A stretch of DNA of 64,000 nucleotides, from NCBI GenBank assembly GCA_026169375.1, contig JAPFCR010000012.1, forward strand, positions 22,182-86,181, in the 5' to 3' direction. Made by a program: the position numbers and the translations under genes. Each line of letters opens with the position of its first letter. Position 1 is the stretch's first letter. The notes under the pieces were generated by a model. It saw only the letters and a list, made by a program, of their open reading frames with translations, was not told where the DNA came from and searched no databases. Positions 37,601 through 45,515 of the stretch are shown here, in pieces. This DNA is from Sporosarcina sp. (GTDB lineage: Bacteria > Bacillota > Bacilli > Bacillales_A > Planococcaceae).

Positions 37601-37764
37601 GAAGCCCCTGGGTAACTCGACACAACTACTGCTACAGGAGGATTCAACTCTGGAATGAGCGTCATAGGAATACGAAAAAAAGAAACGACTCCGAGAATAA
37701 TGACAAGAAACATCGTGACAATAGTAAATACGGGTCGTTTAATCGAAAAATCACTAAGCTTCAT
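34684..37764 (-). CDS. swrC: RND-family efflux pump (AcrB/SwrC type)
   Basis: 1026-residue inner-membrane exporter with the RND plan: TM1, a large extracytoplasmic loop, TM2-6, TM7, a second loop, TM8-12. The TM4 proton-relay motif reads GMLVDNAIVVIENIERH, and the C-terminal repeat has GIVVNNGIILVDYINQ. Gram-positive members such as B. subtilis SwrC (YerP) export surfactin and other amphiphiles; the substrate here is not known. ATG at 37764 follows AAGGAAGGA. No membrane-fusion or regulator gene adjoins it. Confidence 0.92.
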   Translation of the reverse strand: MKLSDFSIKRPVFTIVTMFLVIILGVVSFFRIPMTLIPELNPPVAVVVSSYPGASPIEVNEKLTKPLENSLSTTPGLKTIQTSSQEGSTFVLLMFDWSTKIDDAQLDVMQRIDQAPIPDGASAPRLMKFDPAQFPVIQLSLRAESEESDIRHLSEELERELQRIEGVASVTTSGDVVEEIQINLRQEKLEENELTQEDIVQVIQASHVSMPGEPITTKEKQLTTRVVSMLTSIEDIKSIPILTHPISGEKVRISDVSHVVLKEAESSTITRANDEAAVLMSVLQESGANTAQVSKAFKKTLDDLLETEAFQDVKADLLFDQGDYIQLAIGNTGQSLILGGLFAMIVLFLFLKGVKSPIIIGVAIPYSVIVTFVMMYFANFTLNIMTLGALALGIGMLVDNAIVVIENIERHLVMGKTPKLAASDGTKEVGGAITASTLTTLAVFVPVIFITGIIGEIFTEFALTISFSLFASLIVALTVVPMMASRMLKETKTDIEARRRRSKSLNRFLRSVKWALHHRIIVLGATVVLLVGSGFGLYKVGTEFLPATDEGFVSISVQLPNGSSSAATEEVIDKIEAQLKEEKDVDVYVSLVGGTQESLSQGSSNTERGEVYVKLLPLSERNRSIFEFVDHVQPKVLEAIDQEAELNFNLQTASGSTPNTLSFSLKDTNETRLTNAVEDVTKALERLETVQEVSSTVENSVEEIEIEIDREKADEYGFLPYQIADSINHITRGQMATQIIDEDEKVIGVYVQYEEKNRENIEQLKKIKLRTQTGEFIALEEMAEVGITDSPVSIRRIDQAYSISFDVQYVSTASLGEMTKEVNTLIDQLALPKNIEMSYGGDRELFESAIYDMMLALALAVVLVYIVMAAQFESFKYPLVIMISVPLMLIGVALSSFVTNTPISVTTIIGILVLVGIVVNNGIILVDYINQQKAKGIPSFEAIIISTRDRVRPILMTALTTIFGLLPLALGLGEGTEMNQPMGIAVIGGLVSSTLLTLYIVPVIYSLFDKDMRKRRRKTASVQKRF

Positions 37765-37840
37765 AAATATGTCCTTCCTTTAAACACTTTTCATCATCAT
37801 AATGAATATTCTGTATAAGTTCAACATACAAAACAAGCTA

Positions 37841-37884
37841 AACCCTGCGATGATCCGTTTTAGTATTCAAACGATCGCAAGGTT
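37841..37884 (-). terminator. Terminator after prfC
   Basis: AACCTTGCGAT pairs with ATCGCAGGGTT (one G-T), with a modest T-rich tail on the minus strand. Confidence 0.65.
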
Positions 37885-37898
37885 ATCGCTAGCTGATT

Positions 37899-39473
37899 TT
37901 ATAATAAACTATACAAGTCAATCTCAGGATGTTTGTCTTGGAACCAACGCATTGAGAAATCATTTTCAAATAAGAACACGAGTTGGTCATAACGATCTTT
38001 TACGAGCATTGCACGTTGCCCCGCCATCGTTTCGGTGACATCTTTTTCATTATGAATCCAACGCGCTACTTTAGATCCGATATTTTCCATTTGTACTTCT
38101 ACGTTGTATTCATTTTTCATCCGATGTTCAAATACTTCAAACTGTAATTGTCCGACAGCACCAAGTAATACTTCCTCTGTATGAAGCGTTCGGTAATATT
38201 GAATGGCACCTTCTTGGACAAGTTGTAAAATTCCTTTATGGAAATGCTTCGACTTCATCACGTTTTTTGCCGTTACTCTTACAAATAGTTCGGGCGTAAA
38301 TTGTGGCAAAGAAGCAAATGAAAAATTCGACTTTCCGCCAATGACCGTATCACCGATTTGATAATTTCCTGTATCATGCAAGCCAATAATATCTCCAGCG
38401 ACTGCTTCATTCACTGTTTCTCGGTCATCTGCCAGAAATTGGGTTGTTTGCGTCAATTTAAATGAACGATCAATTCTTGGTACTTTTACCGTCATACCTC
38501 TATTAAATGCACCTGATACAATTCGAACAAAAGCAATACGGTCTCGGTGGGCTGGATTCATATTCGCTTGGATTTTAAAAATAAAACCCGTAAATTCATC
38601 TTTTTGCGGATCAATTGCTTCTTCCTCCGTTGTTAAGCGTGCTTGTGGCGCTGGTGCAAATTGTAAAAATGTTTCTAAGAATGTTTGGACACCAAAATTC
38701 GTGAGTGCACTTCCGAAAAAGACTGGCGTTAACTCACCTTTTGCGACTCGTTCTTCGGAAAATTCATTCCCTGCCTCATTTAACAATAAAACATCTTCTA
38801 GCGCTTGTTCATAATAAGCATTATCTGTCATCGGATGCGCTTCAGCTAATTCTCCCTCATCATTAAGTGCTAAGAAACGGTCTTCTCCTTCAGCGCGTGA
38901 TTGCTCAATACGATGATTGAATCGGTCATAAATCCCAAGAAACTCTTTTCCCATCCCAATTGGCCAGTTCATTGCATAAGACTCAATTCCAAGCACTTCT
39001 TCTAATTCTTCCATTAAATCTAAAGGTGCTTTCCCTTCACGATCCATTTTATTAATAAACGTGAAAATCGGAATGCCGCGCATACGACAAACTTTAAATA
39101 ATTTAATCGTTTGCGGTTCTACGCCTCGCCCAACGTCAATCATCATGACTGCTGCATCTACTGCCATCAGCGTTCGATACGTATCTTCACTGAAATCTTC
39201 GTGACCCGGTGTATCTAAAATATTAATTCTTATACCTTCATATTCAAACTGCATCACTGAAGATGTGACTGAAATTCCTCTTTGCTTTTCAATTTCCATC
39301 CAGTCAGAAGTTGCATATTTCCCAGTTTTTCTTCCTTTAACTGTACCCGCATCTCGGATTGCTCCGCCGAAGTAGAGTAGCTTCTCTGTAATTGTAGTTT
39401 TCCCAGCGTCAGGATGCGAAATAATCGCAAAGGTACGTCTGTCGTTAATTTCTTCATCAATTGACTTACTCAT
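37899..39473 (-). CDS. prfC: Peptide chain release factor 3 (RF3)
   Basis: 524-residue translational GTPase that recycles RF1/RF2 after termination. Motifs are the P-loop [15 protein letters not shown] near residue 19, switch [16 protein letters not shown], and NKMDREG. Length is standard. RF3 is absent from B. subtilis but present in staphylococci and several Planococcaceae. It is the last gene of an apparent M42 peptidase-murE-prfC operon. ATG at 39473 follows GGGAG. Confidence 0.95.
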   Translation of the reverse strand: MSKSIDEEINDRRTFAIISHPDAGKTTITEKLLYFGGAIRDAGTVKGRKTGKYATSDWMEIEKQRGISVTSSVMQFEYEGIRINILDTPGHEDFSEDTYRTLMAVDAAVMMIDVGRGVEPQTIKLFKVCRMRGIPIFTFINKMDREGKAPLDLMEELEEVLGIESYAMNWPIGMGKEFLGIYDRFNHRIEQSRAEGEDRFLALNDEGELAEAHPMTDNAYYEQALEDVLLLNEAGNEFSEERVAKGELTPVFFGSALTNFGVQTFLETFLQFAPAPQARLTTEEEAIDPQKDEFTGFIFKIQANMNPAHRDRIAFVRIVSGAFNRGMTVKVPRIDRSFKLTQTTQFLADDRETVNEAVAGDIIGLHDTGNYQIGDTVIGGKSNFSFASLPQFTPELFVRVTAKNVMKSKHFHKGILQLVQEGAIQYYRTLHTEEVLLGAVGQLQFEVFEHRMKNEYNVEVQMENIGSKVARWIHNEKDVTETMAGQRAMLVKDRYDQLVFLFENDFSMRWFQDKHPEIDLYSLL

Positions 39474-39556
39474 TTTACTAACTCCCTTATATAAAGAAGA
39501 ACTATCCTTCCTGCTGAAAATAGCCTAGCAATCAAGATAGCCCTTTTTCTTTCTGT

Positions 39557-41038
39557 TTACTTTATTTCTTTTGCTTTAAACTTTTTTGTCGCTTCTTCTA
39601 GTGCGATTGCTGCATCCGAATGTGGATACTTTTCGCGACCAATAATTTGGAAATCTTCATGACCTTTCCCTGCGAATATAATAATATCATCTTCTTCCGC
39701 AACTGCAATGGCATGACGAACCGCATCCACTCGATCACCAATACAAGCGTAATTTTTATGTTGCATGCCTGCTTCAAGTTCCGATAAAATCGTTTCATAA
39801 GGCTCATCACGTGGATCATCTGTCGTTAAGACGACATAATCTGCTTTCGATGCTTCTTCTGCCATAATTGGCCGTTTTACCCGGTCTCGATTTCCGCCTG
39901 TGCCAATTAAAAAGATAATTTTATTCTTTTTATATGGAAGCACCGCATCAATCGCTTTCTCAATCGCATCCGCCGTATGTGCATAGTCGATATACATCGT
40001 AACTGGTAAATTTGTTTCCACTTTCTCCATACGTCCTGCAATCGGCCTGATTTCCGCTAAAAAAGCGACAATGCTTTCAATTGATAGCCCTTTTGCATAT
40101 AAAGCTGCTGTCGTCGCAAGCGCATTCGAGACGCTAAACTCGCCAATTAACTTCATCTCCACATGAAAGACGCCTTCAGGTGAAACGAGTGTAAACGAAG
40201 TACCATCTGCTCTTAGTCGAATGTCTTTTCCGTGAAAATCAGCTTCATGGTGAATCCCATATGTTAAAATTGGATAACTTGTTTTCTCGGAAAACTTCTC
40301 ATGCCATGGATCATCGATATTCACAACTGCATATTTTCGTTCTTCTAAATTTTGACCGAGTTGTGCAAATAATAATCCTTTCGCATCTCCGTAATTTTCC
40401 ATCGTTCCGTGAAAGTCTAAGTGATCATGTGTTAAATTTGTGAAAATCGCGATGTCAAATTCCGTTCCAGCTAACCGTCCTTCGACGAGTCCGTGAGAAG
40501 ATACTTCCATCGTCATCGTCTCACAGCCTTCACGTGCAGCTTGTGCAATTATTGACTGCGTTGCCAGTACATGTCCCGTTGTATTCTCAGTTTCATACAA
40601 CGTTCCATTTAAATTAAAACCAATTGTTCCTGAAACAGCAGACTTTTCATTCGCCGCTTGTAAAATCGAATGAATCATACCACTGACACTTGTTTTCCCG
40701 TTCGTTCCTGTCACACCAATCATCGTCATTTTTTTCGATGGGTAGTGGAAAAAACGTGGTGCCAACAAGCCAATTGCACGGGATGTATTCGGTACTGTCA
40801 CAACAGCAACTTTTTCTACATCAACAACAACCGGCTGCGATGCAACAATAACACGTGCCCCGTTGTCTACTGCCTGTTCGACAAAATCATGTCCGTCTAC
40901 AGTAAACCCTTCAATGCACACAAAAACACCACCAGGTTGAACAGCACGTGAATCGACTTCGATGTCAGGTACCACGGCTGGTAATGTTCCTGTAATCTGT
41001 TGAATCGGTAATATTGAAAATAACTCTTTTGTATCCAT
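39557..41038 (-). CDS. murE: MurE-type UDP-MurNAc-dipeptide amino-acid ligase, DDPR variant
   Basis: 493-residue Mur ligase. The ATP site GVTGTNGKTSV is at about 108-118, the central domain contains TTGHVL and FTNLTHDHLDFHGTMENYG, and the C-terminal domain contains GKGHED. It adds the third residue of the peptidoglycan stem. The substrate-selecting motif, DNPR in diaminopimelate enzymes and DNPA in the S. aureus lysine enzyme, is DDPRDE here (407-412). That hints at lysine or relaxed specificity; this is inference. ATG at 41038 follows GGAGG by six bases. Operon with the M42 peptidase and prfC. Confidence 0.92.
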   Translation of the reverse strand: MDTKELFSILPIQQITGTLPAVVPDIEVDSRAVQPGGVFVCIEGFTVDGHDFVEQAVDNGARVIVASQPVVVDVEKVAVVTVPNTSRAIGLLAPRFFHYPSKKMTMIGVTGTNGKTSVSGMIHSILQAANEKSAVSGTIGFNLNGTLYETENTTGHVLATQSIIAQAAREGCETMTMEVSSHGLVEGRLAGTEFDIAIFTNLTHDHLDFHGTMENYGDAKGLLFAQLGQNLEERKYAVVNIDDPWHEKFSEKTSYPILTYGIHHEADFHGKDIRLRADGTSFTLVSPEGVFHVEMKLIGEFSVSNALATTAALYAKGLSIESIVAFLAEIRPIAGRMEKVETNLPVTMYIDYAHTADAIEKAIDAVLPYKKNKIIFLIGTGGNRDRVKRPIMAEEASKADYVVLTTDDPRDEPYETILSELEAGMQHKNYACIGDRVDAVRHAIAVAEEDDIIIFAGKGHEDFQIIGREKYPHSDAAIALEEATKKFKAKEIK

Positions 41039-41051
41039 CAAAATCCTCCAT

Positions 41052-42104
41052 TCAATCCATCATTGGTGAAGTTACATAAGCGTAAACTAGTCGTGCCGTT
41101 GCTTGTAAAGAATCGATATGTGTTCGTTCAAGTGCATGTGATGATTCAATTCCTGGACCGAATAAGGCATGCTTCACATCAAATCCCGCACGGATTGCCG
41201 CAGAAGCATCTGATCCATAATAAGGATAAATATCTAGTTGATACGGAATGTCTTGAGCTTTTGCTAATGAAACGAGCTGCTGTGTTAATTCATAATGATA
41301 CGGTCCGCTCGAATCTTTTGCACAAATTGAAACTGTATATTCATCAGACGTTTGACCATCACCAATTGCGCCCATATCAACGGCAATATATTCTACGGTT
41401 TCTTCTGGAATATTTGAGTTTCCACCGTATCCAATTTCTTCATTATTTGAAATGTAGAAATGCGTTGTATGTGGCAAATGAATTTCTTCTTTTTGAATCA
41501 TCCGAACAAGTTCAATGAGTAAAGATGTACTTGCTTTATCATCCAAATGACGCGATTTAATAAAACCGTTCTCTGCCGCTTCAAATCTCGGATCAAAAGA
41601 AACGAAATCGCCTACTTCTATTCCAAGTTTGCGCGTATCTTCTGCATTCAATACTTTTTCATCAATTCGAACTTCGATATTATCAGCATCTCTCTTGGCA
41701 GTCCCTGCATCTTTATACACATGTACTGTCGTTTGATGCATCAGAATTGTACCGCTAATTTTTGCTCCAGACGCTGTATGTATCGTACAATATTCTCCTT
41801 CAACAGAATGCCAATTAAATCCACCAATCGTTGTCAATTTAAGGCGCCCATTACTTTTCACTTCTTTGACCATCGCCCCTAAAGTATCTGTATGAGCAGT
41901 CAATAAACGATGACGGTCTGAATCTTCCCCTGCAACTGTTGCAATCACTGCACCTTTATTCGTTCTCGTGTAAGGGACTCCGATCTTCTCAAATTCATTG
42001 ACAATAATATTCATAACATCAGTCGTATAACCTGATGGACTTGGTGTTTCAACGAGCTTTTTTAATAATGCAATCGTGTTTTCTTTATGAAATTGTACCG
42101 CCAT
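41052..42104 (-). CDS. M42-family metallo-aminopeptidase (YhfE-like)
   Basis: 350-residue cytosolic peptidase of the M42/glutamyl-aminopeptidase class. Metal ligands are visible in LLTAHTDTLG, HLDDKAS, SNNEEIGYGG and AVDMGA, with the last His in GIESSHALERTH. Probably trims peptides; exact substrate unknown. Full length. ATG at 42104 follows GGAGAGG. It lies 13 bases upstream of murE, so a link to peptide supply or wall turnover is possible but unproven. Confidence 0.9.
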   Translation of the reverse strand: MAVQFHKENTIALLKKLVETPSPSGYTTDVMNIIVNEFEKIGVPYTRTNKGAVIATVAGEDSDRHRLLTAHTDTLGAMVKEVKSNGRLKLTTIGGFNWHSVEGEYCTIHTASGAKISGTILMHQTTVHVYKDAGTAKRDADNIEVRIDEKVLNAEDTRKLGIEVGDFVSFDPRFEAAENGFIKSRHLDDKASTSLLIELVRMIQKEEIHLPHTTHFYISNNEEIGYGGNSNIPEETVEYIAVDMGAIGDGQTSDEYTVSICAKDSSGPYHYELTQQLVSLAKAQDIPYQLDIYPYYGSDASAAIRAGFDVKHALFGPGIESSHALERTHIDSLQATARLVYAYVTSPMMD

Positions 42105-42205
42105 TCAAACCTCTCCTTATTCGATAGACAACCTATTGTAATTATACGTGGATAAGATAGGAATTGAAAGATACCGAGTGAAAATAAAAATATCGATAAA
42201 ATAAA

Positions 42206-42242
42206 AAACTTCAATTGCAGTTTATGCCTACAATTGAAGTTT
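42206..42242 (-). terminator. Terminator after aldehyde dehydrogenase gene
   Basis: AACTTCAATTG pairs with CAATTGAAGTT, followed by TTTTTT on the minus strand. Confidence 0.88.
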
Positions 42243-42249
42243 CATCTCT

Positions 42250-43638
42250 TTATTTTAAAATACGTTTGATCCAGTTCAATTTCTTTCCGTAAGGGGGTAA
42301 AGCGACTTTCATTGGAATTTTTGTACTTCGTTCCATCATTGACTTTTCATGGGTAAATAACTCAAAGCTTGCTTTTCCGTGATACGCGTTCATTCCTGAA
42401 TTTCCAACACCACCAAATGGCAAATGAATATTCGCAACATGTGAAACTGTATCATTGATACAACCGCCACCAAATGGTAAGACTGCAGTAAAATAACTTG
42501 CCGCACGTTCATTTTCAGTAAAGAAATAAGCTGATAATGGTTTTGGATTTTGACGAATCCGATGAATAATTTTACCTAAATCTTCATATTCTATAATTGG
42601 TAAAATCGGTCCAAAGATTTCTTCATCCATAGAAGGACTATCCCAATTAATATCCATTAATAAAGTTGGTGCAATATAAAGATCTTCTCGGTCTGTTTGC
42701 CCACCGATTAAAATTTGATTCGCTTCTTTTTCAAGCATTTCTGTAAGTCGATCAAAATGTCTCGCATGAATCATTCGGCCGTAATCATCACTTTTTTGTG
42801 GATCCTTCCCGTAAAATTTCTGCAATACAGCTAACATCTCATCAATGAAAGCATCTTTCACATCTATATGTACAAGTAAGTAATCAGGCGCTACACATGT
42901 TTGACCTGCGTTTAAAAATTTCCCCCATAAAATTCGCTCCGCTGCATTTTTTAAATTTGCGGTTTGGTCAACAATAACAGGGCTTTTTCCACCTAACTCC
43001 AACGTAAGTGGCGTTAATCTTTCTGCAGCTGCCTTCATAACAATCTTCCCGACTCTTGCACTCCCCGTAAAGAAAATATAATCAAAAGAAGAGTGAATGA
43101 GGTGGGATGTTTCTTCTTGCTCTCCCTCGATAACACGCACAAAACAAGTTGGGTAAATGGATTCCAATAATGCTCGGATCACACGACTTATTTCTGGCGC
43201 AAATTCAGACGGCTTCACAATCGCACAATTTCCAGCAATAATTGCACCAATTAACGGTTCCATCACAAGTTGAAATGGATAGTTAAAGGGTCCAATAATT
43301 AACACACTTCCATACGGATCTCGCGTAATGTAGCTTTTGGCTGGTTGTAAATGAACCGGTGTCTTTACTTTTTCCGGCACCATCCACTCATCCACATGCT
43401 TCACCATATATGAAATACTCGACAAAACGATTCCTATTTCAGACACATACGATTCAAATGCACTTTTTCCTAAATCCTTCTCAAGTGCATCTATAATATC
43501 AGCTTCCGACTTTCTAATTGCATCATATAATTTATTAAGCATTTCTTTTCTAAATTCAGTTGACTTTGTTTCACCCGAAAAATAAAAATTTCGCTGCTCT
43601 TGAATCAGCAATTCGACTTTTTCCGCTGTTAATTTCAA
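42250..43638 (-). CDS. Aldehyde dehydrogenase, class 3 (YwdH type)
   Basis: 462-residue NAD(P)-dependent aldehyde dehydrogenase, the shorter class 3/fatty-aldehyde form. Catalytic Glu lies in LELGGKSPV, catalytic Cys in NAGQTCVAPDY, and the cofactor glycine motif in FFTGSARVGK. The C-terminal stretch after 440 is basic and hydrophobic, perhaps membrane-associating. Start is TTG at 43638 behind AAAGGAGAG. Likely removes medium or long-chain aldehydes; substrate not proven. Monocistronic. Confidence 0.9.
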   Translation of the reverse strand: MKLTAEKVELLIQEQRNFYFSGETKSTEFRKEMLNKLYDAIRKSEADIIDALEKDLGKSAFESYVSEIGIVLSSISYMVKHVDEWMVPEKVKTPVHLQPAKSYITRDPYGSVLIIGPFNYPFQLVMEPLIGAIIAGNCAIVKPSEFAPEISRVIRALLESIYPTCFVRVIEGEQEETSHLIHSSFDYIFFTGSARVGKIVMKAAAERLTPLTLELGGKSPVIVDQTANLKNAAERILWGKFLNAGQTCVAPDYLLVHIDVKDAFIDEMLAVLQKFYGKDPQKSDDYGRMIHARHFDRLTEMLEKEANQILIGGQTDREDLYIAPTLLMDINWDSPSMDEEIFGPILPIIEYEDLGKIIHRIRQNPKPLSAYFFTENERAASYFTAVLPFGGGCINDTVSHVANIHLPFGGVGNSGMNAYHGKASFELFTHEKSMMERSTKIPMKVALPPYGKKLNWIKRILK

Positions 43639-43669
43639 AATATTTCTCTCCTTTAGTCAAATGATAGAT

Positions 43670-43708
43670 AAATGACTAGCTATTCGTAAATTCAATAGCT
43701 TGTCATTT
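43670..43708 (-). promoter_or_regulatory. Inverted repeat in the leader of the aldehyde dehydrogenase gene
   Basis: AAATGACTAGCTATT and AATAGCTTGTCATTT form a 15-bp stem with one mismatch, 32 bases before the start codon and without a U-run. It may be an operator or an mRNA 5' hairpin. Confidence 0.5.
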
Positions 43709-44030
43709 TACAAAAGAATTCTTCAATATTCTTCTCTAATTTACGTCACTCCCTGAATTACATGATCTTACATAATTCATTATTTGACGCTTACTCCCAT
43801 ATTTTATAACTTTCACGGAAGTCAATATTTCGAAAGGACTGTTTTTAAACGCTTCTAAATTCCAACGAATTGCGCAGTTTTAAAGTGCCTTTTACTTCAT
43901 ATACTAAGAACACCTACACTTCTCCTTAGCTAATGTGCATTCAAGTCAATAACAAAAAAGAAACATGATTTATGATTTTAGTTTGTATTATATCATTTAT
44001 GGGTAAAGAACATTTAACTAATTATAAATT
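43709..44030. other. Intergenic region between ALDH and small acidic gene
   Basis: About 320 AT-rich bases. A weak TTGACG/TATAAC pair (43784-43810, 15-base spacer) is the only promoter-like match. No gene, RNA or repeat was found. Confidence 0.45.
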
Positions 44031-44045
44031 CAAGGAGGAAATACA

Positions 44046-44192
44046 ATGACGAATACTGTAGCATGGTGGGAAGACTTATTTGAAGGTAATTTATCTCCTG
44101 GAATCGATAAAAATAGGCTAACTGAATTAGAAGATGAAAATTTTCTCTACTTCAATGAAGAAGTTGAGGAAGACGTCCCGTTACAATCATAA
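44046..44192 (+). CDS. 48-residue acidic protein of unknown function
   Basis: Begins MTNTVAWWEDLFEGNLSPG and ends EEDVPLQS. It has many Asp/Glu, few basic residues and two adjacent Trp. ATG at 44046 follows AAGGAGG at good spacing, and a terminator begins six bases after the stop, so it is very probably a real gene. No membrane segment. I do not recognise it. Short acidic proteins like this can be small regulators, anti-repressors or nucleic-acid mimics; none of these can be shown here. Confidence 0.7.
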   Translation: MTNTVAWWEDLFEGNLSPGIDKNRLTELEDENFLYFNEEVEEDVPLQS

Positions 44193-44197
44193 TCATT

Positions 44198-44240
44198 AAA
44201 ATCCCAAATGCTTAATCAGTTTTTGGGATTTTAATTTTTT
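44198..44240 (+). terminator. Terminator after small acidic gene
   Basis: AAAATCCCAAA pairs with TTTGGGATTTT, followed by AATTTTTT. Confidence 0.88.
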
Positions 44241-44258
44241 CAAATAAAGAACATAATG

Positions 44259-45104
44259 TCACTCTATACTTTTCCAAAGGTATAACGCTGCATAACTCAT
44301 ATAAGGGCTCCAATCTGAAAAACGTTCTGTAATCTCTAGCTTTGTTGGCTTGCGGTCCATCCCCCATAATTTCTTCAACGCATTTTGTAAACCAACATCC
44401 GCCACTGGAAATAAATTAGGCTTTCCTAGTCCAAATAATAAAAAATTTTGTGCGGTCCACGGCCCAATTCCTCGGTAATTCGTTAAAATTCGAACGATTT
44501 CCTCTTCATCCAATTGACGAAGCTCTTCTAGATTAAGCCCACCTTCTGCAATAGCCTTTGACAAACCAATGACATATTCAGCTTTTCTTTCACTAAATTG
44601 CATATTACGTAATTCGGCGACCTGTAACTGCGCAACTACTTCCGGGGATGGATATGTCCATACTCCCTCAACTTGCTGCCCGTATATTTCCACAAAACGC
44701 ATCGTTAATGTATTTGCAAAAGCCTTATTAAGTTGCTGATGAATAATCCCTTTCATTAATCTCCCGTACAGTGAAAAACTTCTTACAAGAGGCATCCCTT
44801 CATATTTGTTAAAAATAGGCGCCAAGTCAGTTTGTTGAAAATGTTTTTGAACATCATCTAATGATTGATCAAAATGAAAAATGGTTTTCACTGTATTTAT
44901 TTGGAGGTCATTCAACATACCTTCTAATTGAAACAACGGTTCTTCTTTTGTCCCAATCCCTCGCACTGTAACAATATTCCCTTCTGCCATTGGAATACGC
45001 ACAAATCTTCCCTGAATATTTACAGCATTTACCGGATCATTCGAAAGCCGAATCAAAGCACTGTCGAAATCATAAATAAATGGTAATTTAATTAAAGTAT
45101 CCAT
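44259..45104 (-). CDS. DNA-3-methyladenine glycosylase II (AlkA/YfjP type)
   Basis: 281-residue base-excision repair enzyme. It has an N-terminal AlkA-type domain and a helix-hairpin-helix glycosylase domain with ILTNYRGIGPWTAQNFLLFG and the catalytic Asp in FPVADVGL. It removes alkylated purines from DNA. Start chosen at ATG 45104 behind GGGGGAG; an in-frame extension to 45203 has no ribosome-binding site and no family support. Family length is about 285. Confidence 0.9.
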   Translation of the reverse strand: MDTLIKLPFIYDFDSALIRLSNDPVNAVNIQGRFVRIPMAEGNIVTVRGIGTKEEPLFQLEGMLNDLQINTVKTIFHFDQSLDDVQKHFQQTDLAPIFNKYEGMPLVRSFSLYGRLMKGIIHQQLNKAFANTLTMRFVEIYGQQVEGVWTYPSPEVVAQLQVAELRNMQFSERKAEYVIGLSKAIAEGGLNLEELRQLDEEEIVRILTNYRGIGPWTAQNFLLFGLGKPNLFPVADVGLQNALKKLWGMDRKPTKLEITERFSDWSPYMSYAALYLWKSIE

Positions 45105-45236
45105 GTGTTCTACTCCCCCATTGTAATGATTCTCTTCTTTACAGTAGACGTAAGTGAAATTTTCCAAACATTTCTTTAGATTTTCAATGTTTTTAAGCAT
45201 CAATCACATTTTTTAAATATTTCCCTTTGAAAAGTG

Positions 45237-45264
45237 TTGACTTATTTTATAGTTCAGCTATAAT
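45237..45264 (+). promoter_or_regulatory. Promoter of the tRNA-Val gene
   Basis: TTGACT (45237-45242), 16-base spacer, TATAAT (45259-45264), about 37 bases before the tRNA. Confidence 0.75.
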
Positions 45265-45301
45265 AGTAATTGTCCAGTAAATGAGACAAACTTTATATGA
45301 T

Positions 45302-45374
45302 GGTTTCGTAGCTCAGTTGGGAGAGCGCCACCTCGACAAGGTGGAAGTCGGGGGTTCGAGCCCCTCCGAGACCA
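45302..45374 (+). tRNA. tRNA-Val (GAC), with C at position 33
   Basis: A complete cloverleaf folds: acceptor GGTTTCG with CGAGACC (one G-T), D arm GCTC..GAGC, anticodon stem CCACC/GGTGG, T arm GGGGG-TTCGAGC-CCCTC, discriminator A. The anticodon loop reads TCGACAA, giving anticodon GAC (valine) but C instead of the near-universal U33; B. subtilis tRNA-Val(GAC) has TTGACAA. The 3' CCA is not encoded. It stands alone with its own promoter and terminator. Confidence 0.9.
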
Positions 45375-45408
45375 TACCTATAAGCCTTTAGCACACAAAG
45401 GTTTAAGA

Positions 45409-45439
45409 AAACACTATCCTTAATTGGATGGTGTTTTTT
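45409..45439 (+). terminator. Terminator after tRNA-Val
   Basis: AACACTATCC pairs with GGATGGTGTT (one G-T or mismatch), followed by TTTTTT. Confidence 0.85.
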
Positions 45440-45469
45440 ATTGAAAGTAAACGTAAAATCAACCTACTG

Positions 45470-45505
45470 AAAAACTTCCTCTACTTAAAGTAAAGGAAGT
45501 TTTTT
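45470..45505 (-). terminator. Terminator after TRAP permease gene
   Basis: AAAACTTCCT pairs with AGGAAGTTTT with an inner ACTT/AAGT stem and T-run on the minus strand. Confidence 0.85.
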
Positions 45506-45515
45506 CATGAATGAA

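Noticed and set aside
45105..45203. 33-residue N-terminal extension of the AlkA-type gene
   Set aside because: No ribosome-binding site, and it exceeds the family length; ATG 45104 is well placed.
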